64,000 nucleotides of DNA from DASXUG01 sp036504995 (GTDB lineage: Bacteria; Pseudomonadota; Gammaproteobacteria; Burkholderiales; Methylophilaceae): NCBI GenBank assembly GCA_036504995.1, contig DASXUG010000017.1, forward strand, positions 254,063 through 318,062, written 5' to 3'. Positions 54,815 to 63,855 of the stretch are shown in pieces (position 1 is the first letter of the stretch; every line of letters begins with the position of its first letter). Below the pieces are notes generated by a model. It was not told where the DNA came from. It made no database searches and saw nothing but the letters and a program-made list of their open reading frames with translations. Made by a program: the position numbers and the translations under genes.

Positions 54815-56297
54815 ATTGATCAATGTTTGATAAAAGGTTGAGCAAATACTTTAAATCTTCTGTTTTCGTCATTGGGTTCATCAGTGTTGTGCGTAACCAA
54901 CACTCGCCATTTATCATGACTTGTGTGAGGTGGTATGCACCGCTTTGAATCATCTTCTGCCTTAAGTTGGATTGATGTTGATTACGCTGGCTTATACTGC
55001 TGCTTTCCCAGTGTTCGTTTTTGTGTTTAAAGCACACAATATTGGTTTGTGGCATCATCAATAGCTCAAATTTGGGATCTTGCGAAATTAGCGTTGCCAG
55101 CAGCTGTGCTTTATCAAAAGTAGTTTCTACTAAAGCTCCCAAGCCCTCAACACCATAGAGTGAAAATGCCGTCCACAACTTTAGTGCCATCATGCGCTTG
55201 GTACACTCAATCGTTCGATAGCTGGTATTGTAAGTCTCATCTTCAAAGCTATTTCCTTGAAATAGGTAAGATGCGTCTTGTGCAAATGCTTGGTAGCTAT
55301 TAAGTGGGTCTTTAAACAATACGGCAGATACTGGCGCTGGCATGTAAAGCAGTTTATGACCATCCCAAACTATGGAGTCAGCGAGCGCTATTCCAGTTAG
55401 TTTTGTTCGGTGTTGATTAGATAGCAGAGCCGACGCACCATGTGCGCCATCCACATGCAGCCAAAGCTTTTGCGCATTGCAATAGTGTCCGATCGCTAAT
55501 AGAGGATCTATGCTACCTGTTGGGGTGCAGCCTGCCGTGGCTACAACCGCCATGACTATTTGTTGTTTCGTCACACATTGCTGATGCGCGTTTTGTAGCG
55601 CAACTAAATCCATACCGCCAGAGGCATCTGTGGAAATCTTAATCACCGCATCAGTACCCAAGCCCATCATCCCCGCAGCCCTGGCGATAGAGTAATGTGC
55701 ATGCTCAGAAGCTAAAATTCTAAGTTGCGGGGATGCCGCTGTGTTTATCCCATTTTTCCATACATCCCAAGTGGCGGAGTGTTGGCGCGCAGCCAGTAGC
55801 GCTGTGAGATTGGCTTGAGCTCCGCCAGAAGTTAATATGCCGTGCACATGAGTATTGGTAATGCGTTTCCATCCAATTAAATCACTTAACCAGCGTATGA
55901 CTTGGCGCTCCAGCATGGTCGCGCTGGGTCCCGTTTCATAGACCGCCATGGCTTGATTGGTGAGTGATGCAACCAAATCACACAATCCGGCTATCGGCAA
56001 AGGCGTCGCGACCTGGTGTCCCAGATTCCGTGGATGGTGAATCGCCAAGCTTTTAGTTAAAATCTCAGTGCTTAGTTTATCGAGCAAGTCTGCGTGATTG
56101 ATTGTTGCTTGTTGGGGTAGTGGGGCTTGCCAATGTTTATCTTCAATTTCAGGGGCTTGCCAGTCAATCACTTTACCCGCGCCAGATAAGTTGAGTTTGA
56201 GGTGATCGGCTAATAGATTAATCAACGCATGCCCCGTTTCACGGAAGCTATCTGCGCTAAACATCTCTTCAATGATTGGTTTAATAGGCTTGCTCAT
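54813..56297 (-). CDS. group II PLP-dependent decarboxylase
   Basis: PLP enzyme of 494 residues of the glutamate/aromatic-amino-acid/diaminobutyrate decarboxylase group. Motifs are GILTSGGAQANLTALLAAR, VVATAGCTPTGSIDPLLAIG, LHVDGAHGASALL (PLP Asp) and the Schiff-base lysine in SIVWDGHKLLYMP. NSYRTIECTKRMMALKLWTAF and a C-terminal domain complete it. The substrate is unknown. A 2OG-Fe(II) oxygenase lies 11 bp upstream on the same strand, suggesting a joint pathway, perhaps a modified amine (inference). Confidence 0.88.
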   Translation of the reverse strand: MSKPIKPIIEEMFSADSFRETGHALINLLADHLKLNLSGAGKVIDWQAPEIEDKHWQAPLPQQATINHADLLDKLSTEILTKSLAIHHPRNLGHQVATPLPIAGLCDLVASLTNQAMAVYETGPSATMLERQVIRWLSDLIGWKRITNTHVHGILTSGGAQANLTALLAARQHSATWDVWKNGINTAASPQLRILASEHAHYSIARAAGMMGLGTDAVIKISTDASGGMDLVALQNAHQQCVTKQQIVMAVVATAGCTPTGSIDPLLAIGHYCNAQKLWLHVDGAHGASALLSNQHRTKLTGIALADSIVWDGHKLLYMPAPVSAVLFKDPLNSYQAFAQDASYLFQGNSFEDETYNTSYRTIECTKRMMALKLWTAFSLYGVEGLGALVETTFDKAQLLATLISQDPKFELLMMPQTNIVCFKHKNEHWESSSISQRNQHQSNLRQKMIQSGAYHLTQVMINGECWLRTTLMNPMTKTEDLKYLLNLLSNIDQ

Positions 56298-56308
56298 CGT
56301 TATTTACT

Positions 56309-56971
56309 TTAAATGGGTAAGCTAGTTCCGCGTGTGCGAAACCAACCCGTAATACTTATTCGTTCACGCTTTGCTGGTAACACTTCATGTGGAAATCGCT
56401 CAGATAAAAACAACACCAGCCTGCCTGCCTGCGGAAGAATATCAATAAAATTAGCACTCTCCGCCTTATCTAAATACATCCGCAACTCCCCACCATCATT
56501 AATATGCCAAGCTTCATTTAAATACAACACACTGCTGACTTTACGTGATTTATCGTGCATAAACTGATCTACGTGTTTATGGTAGCGGCTGCCAATTGGA
56601 TAAATGGCAAAATGACTTTCTAATTCAAATAAGCCTAAAAACAAATACTGGTTTAATGCATTTTGTATCGCTTGTGTGGCTCCTAAGTAAGTCTGCAAAT
56701 GAGGGTTGGGTTCATTTGTATCCAGCCAATAAACGGAATCACCGCGTAGCTTATTGTTGGTTGCATTTGCAGATGATATCGTGCTTTGTCCTGTGGTTGC
56801 CTTATGCATTAGCCCTTCAGTTGCCAGCCGTTTCGCCTCGCGAGCCAATTCAGCAATACATGCTGCGCTTAAAAAATTATCTACAACGATAAAACCGCGC
56901 GTAGCGATCTCATCTGCAAGTTGCTCTGTATTAGGGAGTTTAGGATGGATTGTTAGTGGAAGCGAGTGCAT
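56309..56971 (-). CDS. 2OG-Fe(II) oxygenase (prolyl-hydroxylase-like)
   Basis: Non-haem iron dioxygenase of 220 residues. Iron ligands are His and Asp in YHKHVDQF and the distal His in ERFPHEVLPA, followed by Arg of RERISITGWFR for 2-oxoglutarate. VSSVLYLNEAWHINDGGELRMY is the family core (P4Hc/2OG-FeII_3). The ATG at 56971 is preferred; a TTG at 57016 would place the start upstream of a TATAAT on this strand. It is the first gene of a pair with the PLP decarboxylase. Confidence 0.87.
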   Translation of the reverse strand: MHSLPLTIHPKLPNTEQLADEIATRGFIVVDNFLSAACIAELAREAKRLATEGLMHKATTGQSTISSANATNNKLRGDSVYWLDTNEPNPHLQTYLGATQAIQNALNQYLFLGLFELESHFAIYPIGSRYHKHVDQFMHDKSRKVSSVLYLNEAWHINDGGELRMYLDKAESANFIDILPQAGRLVLFLSERFPHEVLPAKRERISITGWFRTRGTSLPI

Positions 56972-57132
56972 GTGCTGGGTAAAGTTGGCTAATCCGACAT
57001 TATACGCTCGCAACAAGCAATTGCATTACTTAGCAATTGGCTCAACATTGAGTCCGCTGTTGGCGTTTTCAACATAATTATTATGTTTAAGTTTGCGTCA
57101 CACCCAGCAATGCGCTAAAATCGCTACCCTTT

Positions 57133-57209
57133 AGAGGAATAGCTCAGTTGGTTAGAGCGCTTGGTCGACATCCAAGAGGTCGCCAGTTCGAATCTGGCTT
57201 TCTCTACCA
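57133..57209 (+). tRNA. tRNA-Val (GAC) with encoded CCA
   Basis: A complete cloverleaf: acceptor AGAGGAA (57133-57139) pairs with TTTCTCT (57199-57205, one G-U). The D arm is GCTC/GAGC, the anticodon stem is CTTGG/CCAAG, the loop is TCGACAT with anticodon GAC at 57167-57169, the variable loop is AGGTC, and the T arm is GCCAG/CTGGC with TTCGAAT. Discriminator A and CCA follow. Position 33 is C instead of the nearly invariant U. Confidence 0.93.
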
Positions 57210-57224
57210 TCTTATTTTTGCGTT

Positions 57225-57260
57225 AACCGCTTAGAGCTCTCACTTTAGGCGGTTTTTCTT
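57225..57260 (+). terminator. terminator after tRNA-Val
   Basis: AACCGC (57225-57230) pairs with GCGGTT (57249-57254), and the inner part can pair further; a T-rich run follows. Confidence 0.75.
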
Positions 57261-57294
57261 TTTGAAGCAGTTGGTGATGGCTCCACTTAATATT

Positions 57295-57324
57295 TAATAT
57301 ATCTGATTTCTAATATATCTGATT
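57295..57324. repeat. 14-bp direct repeat pair and adjacent 11-bp tandem repeat
   Basis: TAATATATCTGATT occurs at 57295-57308 and 57311-57324. Just downstream TTGGCATGTCA (57339-57349) is followed directly by TTGGTATGTGA (57350-57360). The latter contains TGTCAT and TGTGAT with an 11-bp period, like a PhoB box, but no -10 follows. Confidence 0.7.
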
Positions 57325-57387
57325 ATGTATTTATTTTATTGGCATGTCATTGGTATGTGATATGCTGAAAAATGACGGCATACTTTG

Positions 57388-57579
57388 CTAAAAAAACCAT
57401 GGAAAGTGTGCTTGGATTGTATGGGTGTAATCGCCCCAGTTTGCCATGCTGCCTGTATAGGTGCCCGTGAAAGTGGTTTTAATATTAAAACCACCCAGCA
57501 GTAAAAGAGAGTGCTCAGGATATACGTCAACAGAAAACTTGTCTGGTGCTGGTATGTCGACTGCATGGCAGGCTATTTG
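57388..57579 (-). pseudogene. possible remnant of an unidentified gene
   Basis: A minus-strand frame of 63 codons without a start codon ends at TAG (57388-57390) and reads like a real beta-rich C-terminus: KTTFTGTYTGSMANWGDY then THTIQAHFPWFF. Upstream it is closed by stop codons. No family is recognised. It may be the end of a decayed gene, or chance. Confidence 0.25.
57473..57494. repeat. 22-bp perfect palindrome
   Basis: GTGGTTTTAAT (57473-57483) is followed directly by its reverse complement (57484-57494), with no loop. It lies 200 bp upstream of the hydrolase and could be a dimeric-regulator site. It overlaps the possible gene remnant. Confidence 0.85.
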
Positions 57580-57694
57580 CTACAGAACCTAAGATGTCAG
57601 CACGATTGTCCAGCTATGAATCCAATTAAATAGGGGGAGGTTGCACGCATCAGCCAGTATTAGGCTTTTAAAATTTTAGAGATAAGGTCACGTA

Positions 57695-59860
57695 ATGATG
57701 AATACAAATAAATTGTTTTTCATACTGTTTATTTTGATTCTTTCAGGCTCTGCATCCGCGAGTGAGCAATGGTTAACAATTCAAAACTCCTCCTTAGAGC
57801 CAGAAGTTGGGTCTGCTTTGGATTTATCAAGCCTGACTCAGCATCGGGACAGTAACTTTAATAAGACCCCTAGCATAAGTCCACAAGGTGAGCATTTTCT
57901 GCTTGGAACCAAGCCAGATAAAAATATAAAGTTCTTTACCGCAACGTTGGCCATTTCATCAAATTCTGGTGGCTACCCAGATCATGCAACTGCCAATCGC
58001 TTAGCCGTCATGATTAAAAGAAATGGGTATAACGCAGTTCGTGTGCACTTTACCGAAGCTATGCTAATGACAGGTCGCTCTAAAGACTTTGATTTTGACC
58101 CTGAACAGCTTGATCGTTTTTTTTATTTAATGAATGCGCTGCGTGAGCAAGGGCTATATTTTTTTGTAGATATGCTTGGCTCTTGGAACGGAGCATATGG
58201 TGACGTTAAAGGGAATCGTTGGACACGCGGTCAATATGATGTAACTTTGGGCTCCCTGATTTCAGATACAGATAAGTTGCATTGGCTTAACTTAGCAAAA
58301 GTGCTTTGGAACAAAAAGAATCCGTATTCGAACTTAACAACCCTTGGGGATCCAGCGCTAGCAGGCGTGATGTTAGTAAATGAAGGTGATGCAGATTATT
58401 TGCTTAGAAGCTCGCAAGATAAGAAATTGTTGCCGCCATTCAAAAATTGGTTGTTAAAGAAATATCAAACTAACCAATCTGTAGAGGATAAAACTGGAGG
58501 AGCCTTTGATAAGCTTAGCTTACCTTCAGTCTCCGAGCACTCTGCATTAAATCGAGAGTTTCAACTGTTTACAACTGAGATGCAAACTAGCCAACTGAAT
58601 TGGATGAAGCAACAATTATCTAATTTAGGGTTTAATGGGCCAGTGACTTCATTTAACACTTACCCCAGTTACCATAATGCTGTGACTAGGAGTCAATTAT
58701 CGTTTGTCGATCAACATCAATATGCCGATCACCCTAAAGACGGAATGGTAGAAAGTGGAACAAGCATTGGGATGGGGCGTTTGCTGGATGGCCGCAATCG
58801 ATATTTAGATAGATTAGCGTGGAATCGGCTGTATGGACAGCCATTTACGGTGAGTGAATACGGGCAGCCATTTTGGAATCCTTACCGTTGGGAGGTTGCC
58901 CCATTTACAGCAGCTTATGCAGGGTTTCAAGATTGGTCCATGATCGCCCATTTTGGTAGCGCCTTTAGTGTTAGTAGACCTGCATCTGGCAAATGGCGCA
59001 CCATGATGGTGCCATTTGAAATTGGGGTAGACCCTACATTGCAAGCAGGTGAGAAAATTGCTGCATTTTTATTTGGACGTGGAGACGTAAGCCCTGCCAA
59101 GGCCAAACTTGCTGTTAAAGTTAACCCTGATTTAGCGGCTGGATATTCATCTGACCGATTTGTAAGCTGGCAACTAGCTCAAATGCAGTATGTATTGGGT
59201 GTTGGGCTTAATGTGAATGGCTCAGGTAAAGTAAATGCTGACGTAAAGTCACTACAGCTTTCTAGCGATGAGGATGAAATTGCTACAAAAACAATTTACT
59301 CTAAACTGCTAGCCGCTAAAGTGCTTGAAGATGATGGGTGGACGAACCCTTCATTGCAGCGTTACCAAAGTAGCACTAAAGAGTTAAAGCTTGATTTAAA
59401 GCAGAATTACATGACAGTCATTACCAAGGGCTCTGTGGGGGTAATGGGTGGTGCGGGTAGTAAAGTCGAGTCACCTTTTGTATCAATTAAGGTAGATGCA
59501 GGCGAAGGTGCGTTTTTTGCTTGTGATCTAGGAGCGGGTGATTTAAGTCAATCAAAGCGTGTACTTTTAGTGATGTCTACAGACAGTAGAAATAGCAATA
59601 TGACATTTTTAGATAAAGAAGAAACAAAACTGGATCAGATAGGTAGTTTCCCTGCGAAAATTAAAGATGCCAGCATTAACATCGAAGTGATGCAAGCAAC
59701 CAATCTTCAGCATTGGAAACTCTACGCACTAGACTTTAATGGCAGGCGCAATATGGAGTTGCCAATGAAAACTCTAGACTCAGGTAAAGCTCAAGTTCAG
59801 ATACATTTGGCAGCTTTGGCAAATAAAGTGTCTCCCTTTTTTGAGTTGGTGAGAGAGTAA
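57695..59860 (+). CDS. secreted GH5-like glycoside hydrolase
   Basis: Exported protein of 721 residues. A signal peptide (about 1-23, FILFILILSGSASA) precedes a clan GH-A TIM barrel (about 85-440). ANRLAVMIKRNGYNAVRVHF opens the barrel, Glu230 in MLVNEGDADY is the likely acid/base on strand 4, and Glu388 in VSEYGQPFWNPYRWE the likely nucleophile on strand 7. The usual Asn-Glu-Pro is here Asn-Glu-Gly. A beta-rich C-terminal domain (about 450-721) may bind carbohydrate. It probably trims or edits the exopolysaccharide; this is inference from context. The next gene begins 4 bp later. Confidence 0.82.
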   Translation: MMNTNKLFFILFILILSGSASASEQWLTIQNSSLEPEVGSALDLSSLTQHRDSNFNKTPSISPQGEHFLLGTKPDKNIKFFTATLAISSNSGGYPDHATANRLAVMIKRNGYNAVRVHFTEAMLMTGRSKDFDFDPEQLDRFFYLMNALREQGLYFFVDMLGSWNGAYGDVKGNRWTRGQYDVTLGSLISDTDKLHWLNLAKVLWNKKNPYSNLTTLGDPALAGVMLVNEGDADYLLRSSQDKKLLPPFKNWLLKKYQTNQSVEDKTGGAFDKLSLPSVSEHSALNREFQLFTTEMQTSQLNWMKQQLSNLGFNGPVTSFNTYPSYHNAVTRSQLSFVDQHQYADHPKDGMVESGTSIGMGRLLDGRNRYLDRLAWNRLYGQPFTVSEYGQPFWNPYRWEVAPFTAAYAGFQDWSMIAHFGSAFSVSRPASGKWRTMMVPFEIGVDPTLQAGEKIAAFLFGRGDVSPAKAKLAVKVNPDLAAGYSSDRFVSWQLAQMQYVLGVGLNVNGSGKVNADVKSLQLSSDEDEIATKTIYSKLLAAKVLEDDGWTNPSLQRYQSSTKELKLDLKQNYMTVITKGSVGVMGGAGSKVESPFVSIKVDAGEGAFFACDLGAGDLSQSKRVLLVMSTDSRNSNMTFLDKEETKLDQIGSFPAKIKDASINIEVMQATNLQHWKLYALDFNGRRNMELPMKTLDSGKAQVQIHLAALANKVSPFFELVRE

Positions 59861-59864
59861 ATTG

Positions 59865-61004
59865 ATGATAGGAAAGGGCGCAGTTTTAAATATATTTAAA
59901 TTTCCTGAAGTATTTAAACAACCTTACCAAGGTGTTAGAAATTCCAAGGAAATTATTGGCATTCAGGCTTTGAGATTTTTTGCAGCATTATTAGTTGTTG
60001 TTGATCATTATGTAATTCACTATTGTGAGTTAGGTGGACTGCCGAACTCATTACTGAAATTTGCATATGGGCTTGGGCATGTAGGCGTGTGCATGTTTTT
60101 TGCAATAAGTGGATTCGTCATGGTTATCACTAATAGTTCTAAATTTAATAACCTATTCAATGCATTAGATTTTTTTATAAGAAGACTTATAAGGATCTGG
60201 CCTTTGTACGCCATTGCGACCATAGTATTTTTTGTTGCAAAACATCAGATTGATGACGTATATAATTTTACTAACTTATTAAAGTCTTTAGCATTTATCC
60301 CATATTTGGGAGAGGGTGGTTTGTATAGACCAATTCTGGGGAAGGGGTGGACGTTAAATTATGAAATGTTTTTTTATTGCATTTTTACCTTGTGCTTGTT
60401 TTTCCCTAAAAAAATTGGGTTGAGTATCACTGTTTTTGTACTTGCTTTACTCCCTATTGTTTGTATTTTCTTTGGCTTCAAGGGGATATATGTCACATTT
60501 TATAGCGACGATATAATTTTATTTTTCTTGGTAGGAGTGCTTGTAGCTTTAGCTTCGAATAAGTTCAAGGGATGCCCTAAGTATTTTGAAAGTGCCTCTC
60601 AAGCCGTCTTTGTGGCCTCGATTTTTCTGTTTATTGCAATTATTGTTAACCAACTTCAAATAGCTCGACTGGTAAAAGACTTCACGTTAACTATAATTAT
60701 ATTTAGTGCTCTTTATGCTGTTTGCCACTATCAAACTAGATATAGAAGTGTTGTAACTGCTGCGTTAATAGCGGTTCTCGGTGACTCATCATATGCTATA
60801 TATTTGTTTCACGGATTTATATTTTCACCATTGAAGTTTCTGGTTTTGAAAAATGAATATTATTTTGGGAATCTTGTAACGCTGTTGATTTTGATATTTG
60901 TAGCTATTCTTTTTGGCGCAGTTATCCACCTTGCCTTAGAAAAGCCTTTGCAAAATCATTTGCTTAAAGTATATCGAGAAAAATTAAAGCTCAATCTATC
61001 TTAA
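59865..61004 (+). CDS. acyltransferase-3 family membrane protein
   Basis: Integral-membrane O-acyltransferase (OafA/YrhL type) of 379 residues with about ten TM helices. The family signature is IQALRFFAALLVVVDHYVIHY with the catalytic His, then GVCMFFAISGFVM and RLIRIWPLYAIATI; GDSSYAIYLFHGF comes near the end. It has no extra SGNH domain. It is likely to O-acetylate the sugar repeat unit. An ATG at 59865 is preferred over TTG 59862. Codon use is more AT-rich than in the housekeeping block, as common in polysaccharide loci. Confidence 0.9.
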   Translation: MIGKGAVLNIFKFPEVFKQPYQGVRNSKEIIGIQALRFFAALLVVVDHYVIHYCELGGLPNSLLKFAYGLGHVGVCMFFAISGFVMVITNSSKFNNLFNALDFFIRRLIRIWPLYAIATIVFFVAKHQIDDVYNFTNLLKSLAFIPYLGEGGLYRPILGKGWTLNYEMFFYCIFTLCLFFPKKIGLSITVFVLALLPIVCIFFGFKGIYVTFYSDDIILFFLVGVLVALASNKFKGCPKYFESASQAVFVASIFLFIAIIVNQLQIARLVKDFTLTIIIFSALYAVCHYQTRYRSVVTAALIAVLGDSSYAIYLFHGFIFSPLKFLVLKNEYYFGNLVTLLILIFVAILFGAVIHLALEKPLQNHLLKVYREKLKLNLS

Positions 61005-61216
61005 GAGCGCATTTAAGAAATCAATCGAATAAATAAGACTAATAGCCGTAGTTGAGACGCGTAAATTTGCTTTAGGTTACTGATGTATTGTTTGATTGTA
61101 ATTTTGATGGCTTTATTAAGAGGGGATTTCTGTTCATTGGGTTGGGTATGTGTTAATCAAAGCCAGCCAAGTCTAGCTAGATTTATAGTTAGAGTGTTTA
61201 TAGATTGTTAAATAAG

Positions 61217-62323
61217 ATGATTGCAATTGTTAACCCTCAGTATTACGGTGTGCATGGTATCGCACGCTATATAGATTCATTTTTAGCCAACTTGCCAGAA
61301 ATGGGTTCCTTCGTCTATTTGATAACTGGAGAGCCTGAGCTGGGCCCTGTTAAAGACTACCCTAATGTTAACTTTATCCACATCCCAGTTGCATCTAATC
61401 GACTTGGATTGCTTATTTGGAGCATAAAAGCACGTCAGGTGATCTTGCGGCTATATGCTCAAAATAAAATTAAATATGTTAATTTTCACTTTCCGCCGTT
61501 AATTCCAGGGTTATTTTTACCTAACTCCGTGCCTATGATTTTGACAGCACATACGACCTATCTTGGAATGTCTGGCAATTTCTACAACCCGCGTTTGTTT
61601 ACTGGCCAATGGGGTAAGTTATCTGTAGCAATTAAGTCTTGGATGGAAAAAAGAATTTTTGCGAAAGCCAGTAAAGTAATCGCGCTCACAGAGCAAGGGC
61701 GCCAGGAGGTGTTGGCTTATGGTTATCAGCGTGAGGTGTTCGTTATCCCCAATGGTGCTGATACGATCAAATTCACGCCCGACTTAAGCACTAAAAAAGA
61801 TATTGATGTTTTATTCTGTGGACGTATAGAGCTGCGCAAGGGTAGCCGGCCAATGGTCGAGGTGTGCAAGCGTTTAGTCAGCTTAAATGCAAACATTAAG
61901 ATTGCGATTGTCGGATATGGTGATGATGACGCATGGGTGAAGCAGCATTTGAGTGCCTATGCTAATAATATTTTTTTGGCAGGGAAAGTGCCATTTGATG
62001 AAATGGTTGGGTTTTATAATCGTAGTAGGTTATATGCCTCTACCTCATATTATGAGGGCTTGCCTGGAACTTGCTTAGAAGCTATGTCCATGCAGATACC
62101 TGCAGTCACTTGGGATTTACCTTTTTACCACGACTTAGTCGTTGAGGGAAAAACAGGCAGATTAATCCCACCGAACAACATCAATCTGATGGCTGAAAAA
62201 ATTATTAGTCAGCTTGGAAATGAAGATTTATGTAAAACAATGGGAGAGCGCGCAAGAGAGCTGCTTAAAACCAAATATAACTGGGAAATGTTAGTTAAGG
62301 CAATATTGGCTATTTTTTGGTAG
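61217..62323 (+). CDS. GT4 glycosyltransferase
   Basis: GT-B enzyme of 368 residues. The acceptor domain has GVHGIARYIDSFLANLPEM and ILTAHTTYLGMSGNFYN. The donor domain has DVLFCGRIELRKGSRPMVEV, IAIVGYGDDDAWV and ASTSYYEGLPGTCLEAMSM with the E-x7-E motif, then GKTGRLIPPNN. An ATG at 61217 gives the family-like start MIAIVNPQYYGVHG; an in-frame TTG lies at 61205. The linkage it makes in the polymer is unknown. Confidence 0.88.
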   Translation: MIAIVNPQYYGVHGIARYIDSFLANLPEMGSFVYLITGEPELGPVKDYPNVNFIHIPVASNRLGLLIWSIKARQVILRLYAQNKIKYVNFHFPPLIPGLFLPNSVPMILTAHTTYLGMSGNFYNPRLFTGQWGKLSVAIKSWMEKRIFAKASKVIALTEQGRQEVLAYGYQREVFVIPNGADTIKFTPDLSTKKDIDVLFCGRIELRKGSRPMVEVCKRLVSLNANIKIAIVGYGDDDAWVKQHLSAYANNIFLAGKVPFDEMVGFYNRSRLYASTSYYEGLPGTCLEAMSMQIPAVTWDLPFYHDLVVEGKTGRLIPPNNINLMAEKIISQLGNEDLCKTMGERARELLKTKYNWEMLVKAILAIFW

Positions 62324-62513
62324 AATTTACTTGTACTTAAAGAGATAAGGTTGCATCACTACAATTATGTATTGATTTCTAACTAGATCAGATATGCGTA
62401 GTGTTTTTTTTGATTAACTTAACTAAAAGCAGTCTAAAAAACAGCCTAGGTACAATTGTTTTTTTGCCTTAGTGTTTAATTTGTAGTTAATTTTTTATGT
62501 GGATAAAAATTAG

Positions 62514-63788
62514 ATGATATTCAGGAAAACTATAATAAATTCATTTAATGAATATATCCCCAAGCTGCTATATCTTCTATTGATGATGCCAGCATTTACC
62601 TATGCAGCTCCACTGGTTCAAGATTATGAAAGGCATGAGGGTATTATCAGTTTTCGTCCTTATGCTTTGGCTAATGTTACTTATGATAGCAATATATTCA
62701 AACTATCTAATGTTGAGCAGGCAAAAAGCCTACTTGGTACCTCTCAAGTATCAGACGTGATACAAAAAAAAGAGATTGGGCTTGAGACTAAAGTTCGCCT
62801 AAGTAGGCAGCTAATTACGGTTGACTTAAACCTGAATGATGCGCAGTACGAAAAGTTTAACAATTTAAACTATTCAGGTAGTAGAGAAAATGTTCGATGG
62901 GATTGGGTGGTTGGGGATCATTTCGATGGTGTACTTTCATATAATGATAAAGAAATAGCTTCTGGTTTTGCTGATGTGGTTAGCTCTAATGAAACTGTAA
63001 AATCAAACAATATAATAGATTATCAAAAGACTGCTGCAAGACTTAACTGGCACTTTAAACCAGATTGGGCTGTACATGCTTCATATAGCCAAGAGCAGTA
63101 TGAAAATAAAGCCGCTGTATTCAGCTATAACGACAAAGAGTTAGATACTTTAGAGTGTGGTATCAGCTATGAAAGTTCTAAACAAATAACGACAGCCATT
63201 TCGTATAAAAATACTGTTACAGATTATGCCCATAGGAGTCCACAATCTATAGCCTTGTTTGGGAGTACCAACACTCAAGATAGGATAAATATCACCGTTG
63301 GTTGGAATATTAGTCCGCAGCTAACACTAAAGTCGGATGTTTTTTTTATATCTTTAAATTACCCCCCAGAACATTCGGTTCGCAATACTGATAACCTTGG
63401 ATATCAGCTTGAGGCATTTTATACGCCTACTGAAGATGCAAAAGTATCTGTTATTTTATCTAAAGATGTTATTCCTATTGAGGATGTTTTCTTTTCAAAT
63501 AGTGAACAAAAAAGAGTGATGGTTTCACCTAGTTGGAAAGTAACCGAAAAAATTTCTGTGGGTGGTGATTTTGAGTATAAAACTATTGACTACTTGGGTA
63601 ACAGTGATCCTGCGTCAAGTGCTTCTCGTTCGGATGAAGTGACGAGGTTTAGTGCTTATTCAAGATACTATCCAATACAAAAGCTGGCAATCGAGGCCGC
63701 TTATACAAATATATCAAGAGACTCAAATACGCCAGGGCGTAATTTTAATGATGAAACTATTTCAGCAACAGTGGTGTACGAGTTTTGA
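62514..63788 (+). CDS. epsL: EpsL-type outer-membrane protein of the XrtB locus
   Basis: Outer-membrane beta-barrel of 424 residues. A signal sequence of about 33 residues ends at FTYAAPL. The mature part begins ISFRPYALANVTYDSNIFKLS, as in EpsL-family proteins of exosortase loci. Alternating amphipathic strands follow (VRLSRQLITVDLNLNDAQYE), and the C-terminus NDETISATVVYEF ends in an aromatic, barrel-type residue. It probably forms or assists the polymer exit channel. A gap of 190 bp precedes it. Confidence 0.87.
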   Translation: MIFRKTIINSFNEYIPKLLYLLLMMPAFTYAAPLVQDYERHEGIISFRPYALANVTYDSNIFKLSNVEQAKSLLGTSQVSDVIQKKEIGLETKVRLSRQLITVDLNLNDAQYEKFNNLNYSGSRENVRWDWVVGDHFDGVLSYNDKEIASGFADVVSSNETVKSNNIIDYQKTAARLNWHFKPDWAVHASYSQEQYENKAAVFSYNDKELDTLECGISYESSKQITTAISYKNTVTDYAHRSPQSIALFGSTNTQDRINITVGWNISPQLTLKSDVFFISLNYPPEHSVRNTDNLGYQLEAFYTPTEDAKVSVILSKDVIPIEDVFFSNSEQKRVMVSPSWKVTEKISVGGDFEYKTIDYLGNSDPASSASRSDEVTRFSAYSRYYPIQKLAIEAAYTNISRDSNTPGRNFNDETISATVVYEF

Positions 63789-63855
63789 CTGAGCTAGCTG
63801 TAATAACTCTTTTACTCTATTTATCTTGACTTAAAAATAAACGAAGGCACAAAAC

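Larger units (their letters stand above)
57261..57694. other. 434-bp non-coding stretch with repeats before the hydrolase
   Basis: No complete gene. It holds two 14-bp direct repeats, a tandem 11-bp repeat resembling a PhoB box, a 22-bp perfect palindrome and a possible gene remnant on the minus strand. The strong purine tract GGGGGAGG near 57632 has no start codon near it. Confidence 0.6.

Noticed and set aside
57295..57324. Two regularly spaced direct repeats, considered as a CRISPR or iteron array
   Set aside because: Only two 14-bp copies with a 2-bp spacer; no cas genes, no replication genes.
57336..57566. 76-codon minus-strand frame with a start codon in the hydrolase upstream region
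   Set aside because: Its sequence is not protein-like compared with the neighbouring frame, and it spans the repeats and the palindrome.
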